Positions 43,801 to 53,106 of a stretch of DNA of 64,000 nucleotides are shown one piece after another. Origin of the DNA: CBDFGK01 sp965247075 (GTDB lineage Bacteria > Pseudomonadota > Gammaproteobacteria > Pseudomonadales > Halieaceae); the NCBI GenBank assembly GCA_965247075.1, contig CBDFGK010000003.1, positions 1,364,001 through 1,428,000 of the forward strand, given 5' to 3'. Under the pieces are notes generated by a model. It saw only the letters and a list, made by a program, of their open reading frames with translations. It made no database searches and was not told the DNA's origin. Every line of letters begins with the position of its first letter. Position 1 is the first letter of the stretch. The position numbers and the translations under genes are program-made.

Positions 43801-44523
43801 CTACTCTTTACTTCTTAACGATTCATTTGATTCGTTATAAGACGAAAAAATAGAGTCTACTAATCGTGTGCACCCAGAAGTTATCCTGGCAAGAACACGA
43901 ATTTGTTCACGACAAGACATTGAGGTGGTCTCTACAGGATAATTTATCAAGTGTGACACCTCACCCCATACTTCTTCCATAAGCGTTCTGACTTGAAGTT
44001 CCATTGTCATCTCTGGTCTGGCTGCGGAACTGACTACATAATGAGCACTGGTGTACATCTCATCTCGTTCTACAGGTAGAAATCCAAGATCCTTAAAAAA
44101 TTTCTTTGATTCAAAATCCCAGATATAAACTAATGGCTTCTCTTTAATAGCATAGTTATTTTGTTTCAGAATTTTTAGAATCAGGGGATGAATTTCAGAC
44201 ATCTGCTTCGTGTGCAAATGTAATATCCTGACTCCAACAAGATCGTCCACTTCATCTAGTATATTTCTTTGGTTGACCAGCTTCGGGCGTTTATCGGGTT
44301 TAGTCTTTAGCCGTTGAAGCTCTTTCCGTTCTAACTTTTTCCGAAGATGTTCAGGGTCCTTTGTCCGATATTTCTGTGAATGAATCAATGGCTTCAAACG
44401 CGCGTCATTCGCAAGGTGATCCATGAGATACTTTCCCTGAAGATCAAAGTCACTGCGGAGCGTCTCGTATCGAGCGACAGCTTCCGCCAATATTCGTAAT
44501 CGTGAATTGCTCAGATTAGCCAC
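43801..44523 (-). CDS. RelA/SpoT-type nucleotidyltransferase domain protein
   Basis: The 240-residue stand-alone protein has the synthetase-fold signs of the RelA/SpoT family: a basic substrate region (KYRTKDPEHLRKKLERKEL), DEVDDLVGVRILHL (the Asp region that binds Mg/ATP) and MELQVRTLMEEVWGEVSHL, the conserved EvQIRT-like helix. There is no hydrolase HD domain and no TGS/ACT domain. It could make (p)ppGpp, toxic (p)ppApp-like nucleotides or pyrophosphorylate tRNA, as small alarmone synthetase toxins do. It starts at a GTG three bases after the ParA gene stop, so it is the third gene of a cassette. The DNA is clearly AT-richer than the chromosome around it. Confidence 0.85.
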   Translation of the reverse strand: MANLSNSRLRILAEAVARYETLRSDFDLQGKYLMDHLANDARLKPLIHSQKYRTKDPEHLRKKLERKELQRLKTKPDKRPKLVNQRNILDEVDDLVGVRILHLHTKQMSEIHPLILKILKQNNYAIKEKPLVYIWDFESKKFFKDLGFLPVERDEMYTSAHYVVSSAARPEMTMELQVRTLMEEVWGEVSHLINYPVETTSMSCREQIRVLARITSGCTRLVDSIFSSYNESNESLRSKE

Positions 44524-44526
44524 AAA

Positions 44527-45525
44527 TCATGCTTCCTTAATACGTCGCTTAAGTTCCATCGCCATTGAATAAAACACTTCCTTGGCTTCCATAACCTGAT
44601 ATTCGGGACCCCCTTGAACCTTCCATAACGGAACTCCTTGCTCTTGTGATTTTTGGACAAGGTGTGCGAAGTTTTTAACTTCTCCCAACTTGGCTTTTGC
44701 TACGGGGACTGCTATGAGATTCTCTGAAATTCGTTCTAGTGGCTTTAAAAGAGATGTTCTCAATTCCTTATCGAATTTAGCATGGTAATGTGATGGCCAC
44801 CGAGCCATTCCATGTCCATAAACTCTAAATCCTTGTGGCACATAACCAAGGAAAGCAGGTTTACCCTGCAATAGTGGGAAGTCTTCACGCGCACCACTAC
44901 GTATAGTCTCCCATTCATCAATCCATTTTGTGAGCGACGCACCGAGTGTTTTTAATGCCCTGACTGAAAACAGATCACATGCTCCTGGCACCAAAAAGTA
45001 ATCACAATCCAGTAATATGATTCGGTTCAATGGACCAATGTTGGGACCAGTATCAAAAAAAATAAAATCCAGTTTATATTTTTGAGCGTAGTAGTTAGCA
45101 AGCATGCTTAGGCTAGTTGTCACATTAAGTCCGCGTATTTTCCCTTGAAAGCAATCACTCCAGTTGTCAGAAAGTTCTATCTCATACTCAGAAAGTCGTA
45201 TGTCGCCAGGTAGCAGATAGAGCCCGTCAACTGAGGTCGTGTAAATTTCAACCTTATGGAATTCTCCACTACCTTCTACTACTGGCTTTAATGCGGACCA
45301 GACTGTCGCACCATTTTCCTCATCAGAATTATCCAGAAGGTCATCAACTACTGAATCCTCGTAAAGACATGAAGTGATATTGCATTGTGGGTCTGAATCT
45401 ATTAGCAGAACTCTATGTCCTTTTTCCGCTAGTGCCGCTGCAAGATTGACCGTAAGCGTGGTTTTCCCTACGCCTCCCTTGTGGTTGTATATTGTTAACC
45501 GTGTTGCTTTATGTCTTTTAGTCAT
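44527..45525 (-). CDS. ParA/MinD-type ATPase
   Basis: The 332-residue ATPase starts at the ATG at 45525, which overlaps the upstream gene by 8 bases. It has the deviant Walker A KGGVGKTTLTVNLA, the DSDPQCN motif and a FIFFDTGPNIGPLN Walker B/switch region. An extra insert around residues 75-140 and a C-terminal tail (QGGPEYQVMEAKEVFYSMAM) go beyond minimal ParA. No ParB gene or parS-like repeat is near, so plasmid partition is not supported. ParA-fold ATPases also occur in defence cassettes as sensors or switches. Confidence 0.85.
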   Translation of the reverse strand: MTKRHKATRLTIYNHKGGVGKTTLTVNLAAALAEKGHRVLLIDSDPQCNITSCLYEDSVVDDLLDNSDEENGATVWSALKPVVEGSGEFHKVEIYTTSVDGLYLLPGDIRLSEYEIELSDNWSDCFQGKIRGLNVTTSLSMLANYYAQKYKLDFIFFDTGPNIGPLNRIILLDCDYFLVPGACDLFSVRALKTLGASLTKWIDEWETIRSGAREDFPLLQGKPAFLGYVPQGFRVYGHGMARWPSHYHAKFDKELRTSLLKPLERISENLIAVPVAKAKLGEVKNFAHLVQKSQEQGVPLWKVQGGPEYQVMEAKEVFYSMAMELKRRIKEA

Positions 45526-46108
45526 CAACGCCTGCCTTATTCTCTGCACTCTGCTTTGCTCTGTTTGTTTTTATAGTGGGTTTCCGCCGTTTTCTAGGCT
45601 TCATTTCTCGCTGCTTTTTCTTTGCTTCATCGCGATCAGGCAAAGCCAAAACATATTGCTCACCCATCGCAGTTATTTGTTTAGCACCCTTAGTGCTCGC
45701 GACCACCAAACCAGGCTTTACCGTATTATTTAGCGCAACAGTGGGATTGGCGAACTTTGGTTGTGCGGCTTCAGTGTTAAGTTTGCTTATATCCAGAGTT
45801 TTGAAATGGTGCGTCCCTCTATAATGAGTTAAGTAATAGGCAAGACATACGACCCTCTCAACATTTGTGCGTGGATTTTTCTCCATCAAAAATTCTTTTG
45901 GCGTTAAATCAGATTCTCTGCTGAACACACCAACCGATGCCTTCGTTGAATCAGTCTCTGATACAGGCGGCCGGGCGGGTTTTTTCGGATCAGCAGAAAA
46001 ATCAAACCAGTGACATATCGCGCTAAGAATGTGCTTTTGATCACCCTCATCGAATCCTGAAAGACGCGATACTATCTCATTGTGAGCATTTAGGCGGTCG
46101 TTATCCAT
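45518..46108 (-). CDS. Unknown charged protein, first gene of the ParA/RelA cassette
   Basis: The 196-residue protein has a helical N-terminus, a Pro/Ser/Thr-rich linker (KKPARPPVSETDSTKASVG), then a possible winged-helix segment (VCLAYYLTHYRGTHHFKTLD, then LNNTVKPGLVVAS and ITAMGEQYVLALPD). The C-terminus is strongly basic (KKKQREMKPRKRRKP). The basic tail and the TxxG-type wing suggest DNA or RNA binding. I know no family name. It has an excellent AAGGAGG ribosome site seven bases before the ATG, and its last codons overlap the ParA gene start. It likely acts as sensor or regulator of the cassette. Confidence 0.7.
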   Translation of the reverse strand: MDNDRLNAHNEIVSRLSGFDEGDQKHILSAICHWFDFSADPKKPARPPVSETDSTKASVGVFSRESDLTPKEFLMEKNPRTNVERVVCLAYYLTHYRGTHHFKTLDISKLNTEAAQPKFANPTVALNNTVKPGLVVASTKGAKQITAMGEQYVLALPDRDEAKKKQREMKPRKRRKPTIKTNRAKQSAENKAGVDD

Positions 46109-46138
46109 AGTGTCCTCCTTCGTAAATATTATGTACTA

Positions 46139-46169
46139 AGCATAGAAGAGCATAGGATATAATAGTCAA
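46139..46169 (-). promoter_or_regulatory. Possible sigma-70 promoter of the ParA/RelA cassette
   Basis: On the minus strand TTGACT (46169-46164) is followed after 19 bases by TATGCT (46144-46139). A second TATGCT at 46154-46149 makes a direct repeat. The spacing is slightly long, so this is a moderate call. The position, 31 bases before the first start codon, is right. Confidence 0.4.
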
Positions 46170-46171
46170 CC

Positions 46172-46187
46172 CCTATTAACAAATAGG
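46172..46187. promoter_or_regulatory. Palindrome next to the cassette promoter
   Basis: CCTATTAACAAATAGG is a perfect inverted repeat (6-bp arms, 4-base centre) that abuts the putative -35 box. It is a good operator candidate for the first-gene product or another regulator. Confidence 0.5.
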
Positions 46188-46599
46188 TTTGGTCTAATCT
46201 ATTGTGAGAATCTGTGAGTCGTCCACAGCACATTGAATTGATCAAAATAGGCCCTTCACGTTGATCCCGGTGACTGTACAGGATCACGGGCACAGGGACT
46301 GGTCGCTATGTTGTCAAGAAAAATGCCAGTATCGTTTACGCGTGAGGGATTGTGCAGCGTACGGCTATGCCAAGTCCGAAATTTTAGGGGTGAGGGGGCG
46401 AGTAGTTACGTTAAATGATTGTCATTCATGATGGTATTCATCCTCCCGTCATGAACAGAGCTCAGGCTATGTCAGACTCATTTCGTGTTAGAAACACGGC
46501 CCCCGTTCACTATCATCTCGTATTGGAAGAGGCTAGTGGTTCACACTTCGCCTCCCGGTCGCTACACTTGAGATAGCTAACGAGTATGGGGAGCTTGGG

Positions 46600-47349
46600 G
46601 TGCTACGCGTTAACTTATTGATTATATTGATAACAGTCTGTTGTTCGGTGCATGCCGACAATCTTGAAGCCGATACCATAATACGCGCTGCCATGGATCA
46701 CTGGCGTGGCGCCACCTCCTACAGTGAAATGACCATGACTATTCACCGCCCGGATTGGGAGCGAAGTATGTCCATGCGCTCGTGGACCCAGGGCGATAAA
46801 ATATCACTGGTGCGGGTCACTCAACCGAAGCAAGACGCCGGCAACGGCACCTTGCTGAAAGACAGGAACATGTGGACTTTCAGCCCCAAGGTGAATCGTG
46901 TGATGAAAGTGCCATCCTCTTTGATGAATCAGAGCTGGATGGGCAGTGATTTCTCCAATAAGGACATCAGTAGATCTACCGATATTCTGCATGAATATGA
47001 CCACACGCTGCTGGAGACTCGCCGGCACAACGGTCATAGCATTTATGTTATCGAAGCGGTGCCCCATGAAGAGGCGGCGGTGGTGTGGGGCAAAGAGGTG
47101 CTGCATATTCGCGACGACTATGTGTTGATGGAAGAGCAGTACTGGGATCAGGATGGCGTACTGGTCAAATCCATGCGTACGCTGGAGGTGCAGGAAATGT
47201 CTGGCCGGGCGGTGGCGACCCACATGCGCATGCAAAAAGCCGACACGGAGGAAGAATGGACCCAGGTGCTGGTTCAAGCCATAGAATTTGACCTGGAGTT
47301 GAGTCCGCGCATATTCACGCTCTCCTATCTGCGAAACCCACGCGAGTGA
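46600..47349 (+). CDS. LolA-like outer-membrane lipoprotein-sorting family protein
   Basis: The 249-residue protein has a signal peptide of about 19 residues (ending CCSVHA), then the LolA/LolB-like half-barrel. Visible motifs are MTMTIHRPDWERSMSMRSWT and KVPSSLMNQSWMGSDFSNKD, the latter typical of the YP-WMGSDFsndDl pattern in the 'outer membrane lipoprotein-sorting protein' group. It is not housekeeping LolA, since that gene is normally separate. The stop overlaps the first permease start (GTGA), so it belongs to the ABC operon, probably as the periplasmic carrier of a hydrophobic cargo. Confidence 0.88.
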   Translation: MLRVNLLIILITVCCSVHADNLEADTIIRAAMDHWRGATSYSEMTMTIHRPDWERSMSMRSWTQGDKISLVRVTQPKQDAGNGTLLKDRNMWTFSPKVNRVMKVPSSLMNQSWMGSDFSNKDISRSTDILHEYDHTLLETRRHNGHSIYVIEAVPHEEAAVVWGKEVLHIRDDYVLMEEQYWDQDGVLVKSMRTLEVQEMSGRAVATHMRMQKADTEEEWTQVLVQAIEFDLELSPRIFTLSYLRNPRE

Positions 47350-48575
47350 GTATCAACATCCGCCTGGCGTGGCGTAACCTGTGGCGCAATGGTCGCCGTA
47401 CCTGGCTGACCGTGGGCGCCATGGTTTTCTCCAATGTCATGTTGGTGTTTATGATTTCGCTGCAGCTTGGCAGTTACAAGGTCATGATCGAAAATAGCCT
47501 GGCCGCGTTCACCGGTCACATACAGGTGCAGCAAGCGGGCTACCTGGATAACCCGAAAATGCGCAGCAGCTTTGCCAATGTCGCGCAGCGGGCGGCGGAT
47601 TTGCGCGCAGAGCTGGACCTGCCAACTGTTGCGGCACGGGCCAGTGCTTTTGCGTTGGCGTCCAGCGAAGACCGCTCCTTTGGTATACAACTGCTGGGTG
47701 TGGAGCCCGCATTCGAGCCACTGGTATCTACCCTGCCCGGCTTGATAAAGCGGGGCCGCTGGTTTTCGAGTAACGAGGCTGAAGAGGTCGTGCTCGGTGT
47801 GGTGCTGGCCAGAAATCTCAAAGTGTCGCTGGGTGATGAAATTACCTTTATGGGTAGCGGCAGAGACGGTTCCTTCGCCGCAGGAATAGCGACCGTGGTG
47901 GGGATACTGGATTCTGGCATGGCCGAAGTTGATCGAGCGGTGGCGCAATTGCCGCTGGGCTACTTTGACTCGGTATTCACCATGCAAGGGCAGGGGCACA
48001 GCATTGTGATCACCGTGCCCTTGCTGGGTCAGGCCGGCGAGTATCAGCTTCGCACCGCCGCCCTTATTGCTGACGACCCAGAGTTGGCAGCGCTGGACTG
48101 GGATGCGCTGATGCCGGGCTTGCAGCAGGCGATCAAGGCCGATATGAGCAGTGCCTGGTTTATTTACAGCATATTGATAGTGCTGGTTGCTTTTAGTGTA
48201 CTCAATACCCAGTTGATGTCGGTGCTGGAGCGTACCCGTGAGTTTGGCATCATGATGGCGCTGGGTCTCAGACCGGGCAGGCTGGGTTGGCTGGTGGCGC
48301 TGGAAACCCTGCTGATGTCCGCACTGGGTTTGGGTATTGGTGTGTTGTTGGGATATTTGCTGTCGCTCTATCTCAGTTATGCGGGCTTCTCGGTGGCGGG
48401 TATGGAGGAGATGAACCAGCGCTTTAATATGCCGGCGCGAATGTATCCCGAAATATCCCTGTTGTCGTTGCTGTGGGGCCCTGGCGTGGTCTTTGCGGGA
48501 GCCATGGTGGCGGCTATTTATCCATCGCTGCGGCTGTTGCGCTTGCAGCCGGTAACTGCGATGCGGGCGGTATAG
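47346..48575 (+). CDS. ABC transporter permease, FtsX/LolC/MacB type (first)
   Basis: The 409-residue inner-membrane protein has one N-terminal membrane helix (about 20-42, after RLAWRNLWRNGRRTWLT), a large periplasmic domain and three C-terminal helices. The latter contain the conserved SVLERTREFGIMMALGLRPG coupling segment. This is the mechanotransmission fold that works from the periplasm, as in LolCE and MacB, rather than a channel. It starts at a GTG overlapping the LolA-like gene. Confidence 0.9.
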   Translation: MSINIRLAWRNLWRNGRRTWLTVGAMVFSNVMLVFMISLQLGSYKVMIENSLAAFTGHIQVQQAGYLDNPKMRSSFANVAQRAADLRAELDLPTVAARASAFALASSEDRSFGIQLLGVEPAFEPLVSTLPGLIKRGRWFSSNEAEEVVLGVVLARNLKVSLGDEITFMGSGRDGSFAAGIATVVGILDSGMAEVDRAVAQLPLGYFDSVFTMQGQGHSIVITVPLLGQAGEYQLRTAALIADDPELAALDWDALMPGLQQAIKADMSSAWFIYSILIVLVAFSVLNTQLMSVLERTREFGIMMALGLRPGRLGWLVALETLLMSALGLGIGVLLGYLLSLYLSYAGFSVAGMEEMNQRFNMPARMYPEISLLSLLWGPGVVFAGAMVAAIYPSLRLLRLQPVTAMRAV

Positions 48576-48577
48576 CG

Positions 48578-49810
48578 ATGCTGCCGCTGGCCGCTATGAT
48601 CGACCTGGCCTGGCGCAATCTGTGGCGCAACTACCGCCGCACGCTGATTATGCTGGCAGCAATTATTGTCGGTGTGTGGGCGATGATTTTTATGAATGCG
48701 CTGATGCGCGGCATGGTTGACGACATGGTACGCACCGGTATCGAAACCCTGCCGGGGCATGCACAGATACACCATGCGGCCTACCGGGACGACCCCAGTG
48801 TTGTTAACTCCATGGACCCGCCGTCGCGACAACTCCAGCAGGCACTGGCTGGTAGCGGCATAGTTGGCTGGAGTACCCGGGTGCGTGTGCCGGCGGTGGT
48901 GGCCAGTGAACGAGACAGCCGCAGCCTGGTGCTGTTGGGTATCGACCCGGTGGCGGAGCAACAACTTGGCTTCACCCCGGCAGAAATTGTTGAGGGGCGT
49001 TTTCTCACCGGTGCCGACGATAATGGCTTGGTGCTGGGCGCGCGGATGGTTGACAAGCTGGAGACGCGGCTGGGCAAACGCGTGGTGCTGATGTCGCAGG
49101 ACCCCGCTAACAATGTCGCCGATCGCGGTTTTCGTATCGTTGGTATTTACCAGGCGCGGCTGCCGGCCATGGAAGAGCAATTTGCCTACCTCGGGCGCGA
49201 TACCCTGCAGCGTATGTTGGGTTTGGGTGGTGCTGTTTCAGAACTGGCCATACTCGGCGAAGACTACCGGAACCTGTCCAACTGGTACCTGCCGATGCAA
49301 GGCGCCGTAGAAGAGGGACATGAATTATTGTTGTGGACAGAGCTGGATCCCTATCTTGGCGCCATGCTCAGGTTTCAGGACGGTATGATTCTGGTGTTTG
49401 CGGGGGTTATTTTTGCGGTGCTCTCTTTTGGCCTGGTGAACACAATTGTTATGGCCGTGTTTGAACGCATGCGCGAGTTTGGTTTGATGCAGGCGCTGGG
49501 CATGCGCCCGATTACCATTGTCTACCAGGTATTAATGGAGTCCTTGCTGCTGCTGGGTCTGGGTTTGGTGGGTGGCAACCTGCTGGCGCTGGCAACGATT
49601 TTACCGCTGGAGTCCGGTATTGATCTTTCCGCCTGGGGCGGTGATGCATTGGAGCTGGCGGGTATGAGTGCGACGCTGTATCCGGCGCTCAAGGGCGGCG
49701 ACATGCTGGCGGCGTCGGCGCTGGTCATCGTCTTGGGGCTGGCGGCCAGTTTGCTGCCGGCCTGGCGTGCGGCGCGCTTTGATCCCGTAGTAGCACTGGG
49801 CAAGGACTGA
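48578..49810 (+). CDS. ABC transporter permease, FtsX/LolE/MacB type (second)
   Basis: The 410-residue paralogue of the preceding gene has the same layout: IDLAWRNLWRNYRRTLIMLA, a periplasmic domain, then AVFERMREFGLMQALGMRP between C-terminal helices. I chose the ATG at 48578, two bases after the previous stop. The open frame reaches further up but would overlap the first permease by 100 bases. Two different permeases suggest a LolC/LolE-like heterodimer. Confidence 0.9.
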   Translation: MLPLAAMIDLAWRNLWRNYRRTLIMLAAIIVGVWAMIFMNALMRGMVDDMVRTGIETLPGHAQIHHAAYRDDPSVVNSMDPPSRQLQQALAGSGIVGWSTRVRVPAVVASERDSRSLVLLGIDPVAEQQLGFTPAEIVEGRFLTGADDNGLVLGARMVDKLETRLGKRVVLMSQDPANNVADRGFRIVGIYQARLPAMEEQFAYLGRDTLQRMLGLGGAVSELAILGEDYRNLSNWYLPMQGAVEEGHELLLWTELDPYLGAMLRFQDGMILVFAGVIFAVLSFGLVNTIVMAVFERMREFGLMQALGMRPITIVYQVLMESLLLLGLGLVGGNLLALATILPLESGIDLSAWGGDALELAGMSATLYPALKGGDMLAASALVIVLGLAASLLPAWRAARFDPVVALGKD

Positions 49811-49820
49811 GGAGAACCGG

Positions 49821-50525
49821 GTGGCGTCTATAGTATGCAGAGATTTGTGTAAAACCTTTCGTCAGGGAGATGCAGTGATTACCGGTCTGGACAATGTTTC
49901 CCTGCAGATCGAGACTGGGGATTTTGTCTGCTTGTCTGGCCCATCCGGGTCAGGCAAAACCACATTACTCAACGCGATTGGCGGCCTGGACTCACCAGAC
50001 AGCGGTGCAATACACATTGGTGAACAACGTGTCGATAAGTTGGCCAAAGGCGACCTGGCCGACCTGCGACTACACAAACTGGGTTTTGTTTTCCAGGCTT
50101 ACAATTTGATACCGGTGTTAACCGCGCGTGAGAATGTGGAGTTCGTGATGCAAATACAGGGTGTATCTGCGGCCCAGAGAAAACAGCGCGCGTTGGCGAT
50201 TCTGACCGAGGTGGGCTTGCAGGGGATGGAGGACCGTCGGCCGGCCCAGCTCTCCGGTGGGCAACAGCAACGGGTGGCTGTGGCCCGGGCCATTGTCAGC
50301 CAACCGGAAGTGGTCCTCGCCGACGAACCCACCGCCAACCTGGACAGTCATGCCTGCGAATACCTGATGGAGTTATTCGTCAAGCTCAATAGAGAGCACA
50401 AGGTTACCTTTGTGATTGCCACCCACGATGTCGGAGTTATGGCCTACGCGCGCAGATTGGTTAGCCTGCGCGATGGGCGCATTGTCAGTGATGAACAGCA
50501 AGTCGCTAAAGCTGCTGAGAGCTAA
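49821..50525 (+). CDS. ABC transporter ATP-binding protein, LolD/MacB type
   Basis: The 234-residue ATPase has Walker A GPSGSGKTT, the Q-loop region, signature LSGGQQQRVAVARAI and Walker B VVLADEPTANLD. It powers the two permeases. It begins at a GTG with GGAGAACCGG before it, ten bases after the second permease. Its stop overlaps the next gene (TAATG). Confidence 0.93.
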   Translation: MASIVCRDLCKTFRQGDAVITGLDNVSLQIETGDFVCLSGPSGSGKTTLLNAIGGLDSPDSGAIHIGEQRVDKLAKGDLADLRLHKLGFVFQAYNLIPVLTARENVEFVMQIQGVSAAQRKQRALAILTEVGLQGMEDRRPAQLSGGQQQRVAVARAIVSQPEVVLADEPTANLDSHACEYLMELFVKLNREHKVTFVIATHDVGVMAYARRLVSLRDGRIVSDEQQVAKAAES

Positions 50526-51799
50526 TGAACCGGCGCACTCTTCTTTGCCGGTTGCTGTGTGGCTTTCTTTCACAGGCCGCAGGCGCTCTGGCACAGGCTG
50601 CAAGCGCGCAACCCCTGCTGGTCGGTGGCCATAGCAAACTGCGCCTGCTGGCAGCGGACTATCCGGATGACAGTGTCATGGAGGCGTTTGCGGACGACCC
50701 CAGCTATGACCAGGGTGCGGGATTGCGTCTAAAGTTTGCCACCCAGGGTGGCGGTTGGGCGGCGGCGGCGGACTACCGGCTGATCGGAGTGTTCGGTGAT
50801 TCCCTGAAGTTGGAGCGCGCGCTTGCCGGCGCGGATTTTTTCCCCGCCCGGGTGCTCAATGACGATCACCGCTTGATGGATGTAACCTACGCCGTTAGCG
50901 ATGACAATGATCGCGTGGTGTTGCATCGCCTGGATCGCCTGTACGGTGAGTTGCGACGGGACAAGTGGATTGCGCGGCTCGGGCGGCAGGCAGTCAGCTG
51001 GGGTAATGGCCTGATCTACACGCCCATGGATTTTCTCAACCCCTTTGATCCCGCCGCGGTTGATACCGAGTACAAAACCGGCGATGACATGGCCTATGGC
51101 CAATACTTGCGCGACAACGGCGATGACTGGCAAGCGGTGTGGGTGGTGCGAAGAGATGATAATAAAAACCTGGCTCGCCGGGTAAACTCCAGCGCCTTGA
51201 AATACCATGGCTTTGCCGGTGAGGCTGAATACGATCTGCTGATAGCAGAGCACTTCGACGATACCATTGTGGGTATTGGCGGCAGCATACCCTGGGGTGG
51301 GGCGGTGCTGCGAGCGGACCTGAGCTTTACCGATACACCGGCTGCAACAATCTGGAGTGGGGTGGCCAGTTGGTCCTGGTCCTGGATTGGTTTCGGCAAG
51401 AATATGAGCGGCGTGCTGGAGTATTTCTACAATGGTTTTGGTCAGGGCGGTGAAAAATACAGCCCCGTCCATCTGCGCAACAATCCGGATCTGGTGCAGC
51501 GCCTGGCGCGGGGTGAACTGTTCACTCTTGGCAAGCACTACCTGGGTGGTTCGGTGTTGGTTGAGGTAACTCCCCTGCTACACATCAGTCCGAATATGTT
51601 TCTCAATATGGCGGATGGTTCATTGTTGGCGCAGTTGGTGGCTTCCTACGACCTGGCCCAGGACTGGCAACTGTTGGGATCGTTGAATGTACCGCTGGGC
51701 TCGTCCGACACTGAATTCGGCGGTTTTGATAGTGGCATCGACACACTTGAATTTCGCGCCGGCCCTTCGATTTTTACCCAATTGGCCTGGTATTTCTGA
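50525..51799 (+). CDS. Predicted outer-membrane beta-barrel protein
   Basis: The 424-residue protein has a signal peptide (about 28 residues, to ALAQAASA) and a beta-rich body with alternating patterns, ending FTQLAWYF with a terminal Phe typical of barrels. Within it, LGRQAVSWGNGLIYTPMDFL, followed by NPFDP, resembles porin-like or alginate-export-like (DUF1302-type) barrels. It may be the outer-membrane partner of the ABC/LolA machinery or its cargo. The start overlaps the ATPase gene stop. Confidence 0.75.
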   Translation: MNRRTLLCRLLCGFLSQAAGALAQAASAQPLLVGGHSKLRLLAADYPDDSVMEAFADDPSYDQGAGLRLKFATQGGGWAAAADYRLIGVFGDSLKLERALAGADFFPARVLNDDHRLMDVTYAVSDDNDRVVLHRLDRLYGELRRDKWIARLGRQAVSWGNGLIYTPMDFLNPFDPAAVDTEYKTGDDMAYGQYLRDNGDDWQAVWVVRRDDNKNLARRVNSSALKYHGFAGEAEYDLLIAEHFDDTIVGIGGSIPWGGAVLRADLSFTDTPAATIWSGVASWSWSWIGFGKNMSGVLEYFYNGFGQGGEKYSPVHLRNNPDLVQRLARGELFTLGKHYLGGSVLVEVTPLLHISPNMFLNMADGSLLAQLVASYDLAQDWQLLGSLNVPLGSSDTEFGGFDSGIDTLEFRAGPSIFTQLAWYF

Positions 51800-53106
51800 T
51801 GGATGCGATGCTTGCCGCCACAGTAGCGTTCGGGCTCTCCCAGCTATTGCTCAGCCTGCTGCTACTTTGCCGTGTTCCGACGTGGGGGCAGTCACAGCGA
51901 CTGTTCTTTCTATTGCTGCCGGCGACCGGCACCGCATTCGCTCAATCGCTGGAACTCAGCGACCAGTGCCCGCCCAGCTTTGAAAAGACCCAGGCGGGTG
52001 TCTGTGAACTTCGCAACATGTACCAGTTCTACGACTCTCTGCAGGATATAGGGGTAGGCGGCACCAAAACTGCGCTGCCACGCCACCGGGACGGTTTTAC
52101 CCCGCAGCAAATCGACCTTGGCCGCTACCTGTTTTTTGATCCCCTTTTATCGATTGATGGCAGCATGTCCTGTGCCGGCTGCCACCAACCCGACAAGGGC
52201 TTTGCGGACGGCCGCGCTCGCTCGGTGGGAGTGACTGGTCACGAGGTGGCACGCTCAGCGCCCACCCTGTGGAATGTGGCCTTTCTCAACAGCTTCTTCT
52301 GGGATGCCCGCGCCAACTCTCTGGAAGAGCAAATGTTGGGCCCTCTATTTGCGGCGGAAGAAATGGGCAACAACCCGCAGAACCTCTTGAAAACGCTCAA
52401 TAGCAATAAGCAGTATCGCCGCTTGTTCCCCCAGGCTTATCCACAGGCAGAGCTGGACGAGATTAGCCTGGGGCAAATCTACCGTGCCATTACGGCTTTC
52501 CAGACAACACTGATTTCCCTTAACAGTCGCTATGATCGCTACGCCCACGGTTACCATGCGGCGCTTACTGAGCCGGAAATTGAGGGCATGAACGTATTTA
52601 GATCGTTTGTGGCCCGCTGCGCCGAGTGCCATACGCCGCCGCTGTTTACCAATCAGCAGGTAGCGGTGATTGGCACGCCCGAACCGACGGGGATGCCGCT
52701 GGATATAGGTGCGGAAAAAACCTATAACGCGGCCAAACTCAAGGGCGGATTTAAGGTGCCGACGCTGCGCAATATCGAGAAAACAGCGCCCTACATGCAC
52801 TCCGGTCGTTTCAAGGACATGCGTGAAGCGGTGGGGTTTTACAGCAAGGGGCGTGGTCACGCGGTACCCGAAGGTGTCGAGATGCAGTTGCATTGGCATA
52901 TCTGGGAGCCCAATCTTACCGATTATGAAATGGACCGGGTGGTGGATTTTCTGCGCACTCTGACCGATGAAAGCTTTACACCAAAAATACCGGAACAGGT
53001 GCCATCGGGCCTGACACCGGTGAATCACCAGGCCCGCGCATCTATAGCCCCGTCTATAGTCGAAACGGAGCGGGAAACAGAAGGAGAGTCTCATGAACAA
53101 GGGTAA
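51799..53106 (+). CDS. Diheme cytochrome c peroxidase-family protein (MauG/CcpA type)
   Basis: The 435-residue protein has an N-terminal signal or anchor and two c-type heme sites, CAGCH at 125-129 and CAECH at 274-278. The spacing is as in bacterial diheme peroxidases and MauG/MbnH. Surrounding wording is also typical: GRYLFFDPLLSIDGSMSC, SAPTLWNVAF, FKVPTLRNIEKTAPYMHSGR. It could reduce peroxide or oxidatively modify a partner protein, as MauG and MbnH do. Its 3' end overlaps the beta-helix cytochrome gene by 14 bases, which points to joint action. Confidence 0.92.
   Translation: MDAMLAATVAFGLSQLLLSLLLLCRVPTWGQSQRLFFLLLPATGTAFAQSLELSDQCPPSFEKTQAGVCELRNMYQFYDSLQDIGVGGTKTALPRHRDGFTPQQIDLGRYLFFDPLLSIDGSMSCAGCHQPDKGFADGRARSVGVTGHEVARSAPTLWNVAFLNSFFWDARANSLEEQMLGPLFAAEEMGNNPQNLLKTLNSNKQYRRLFPQAYPQAELDEISLGQIYRAITAFQTTLISLNSRYDRYAHGYHAALTEPEIEGMNVFRSFVARCAECHTPPLFTNQQVAVIGTPEPTGMPLDIGAEKTYNAAKLKGGFKVPTLRNIEKTAPYMHSGRFKDMREAVGFYSKGRGHAVPEGVEMQLHWHIWEPNLTDYEMDRVVDFLRTLTDESFTPKIPEQVPSGLTPVNHQARASIAPSIVETERETEGESHEQG

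Larger units (their letters stand above)
46109..46599. other. Divergent intergenic region between the ParA/RelA cassette and the LolA-ABC operon
   Basis: This 491-base gap holds the cassette promoter elements near 46139-46187. Between about 46200 and 46590 I see no gene and no clear repeat. The LolA-like gene starts at a GTG with GGGGAGC about nine bases upstream. Confidence 0.5.

Noticed and set aside
44527..46108. Plasmid partition (ParA/ParB) locus
   Set aside because: No ParB-like protein, parS-like repeat cluster or replication gene is present, and the third gene is a RelA/SpoT-type enzyme.
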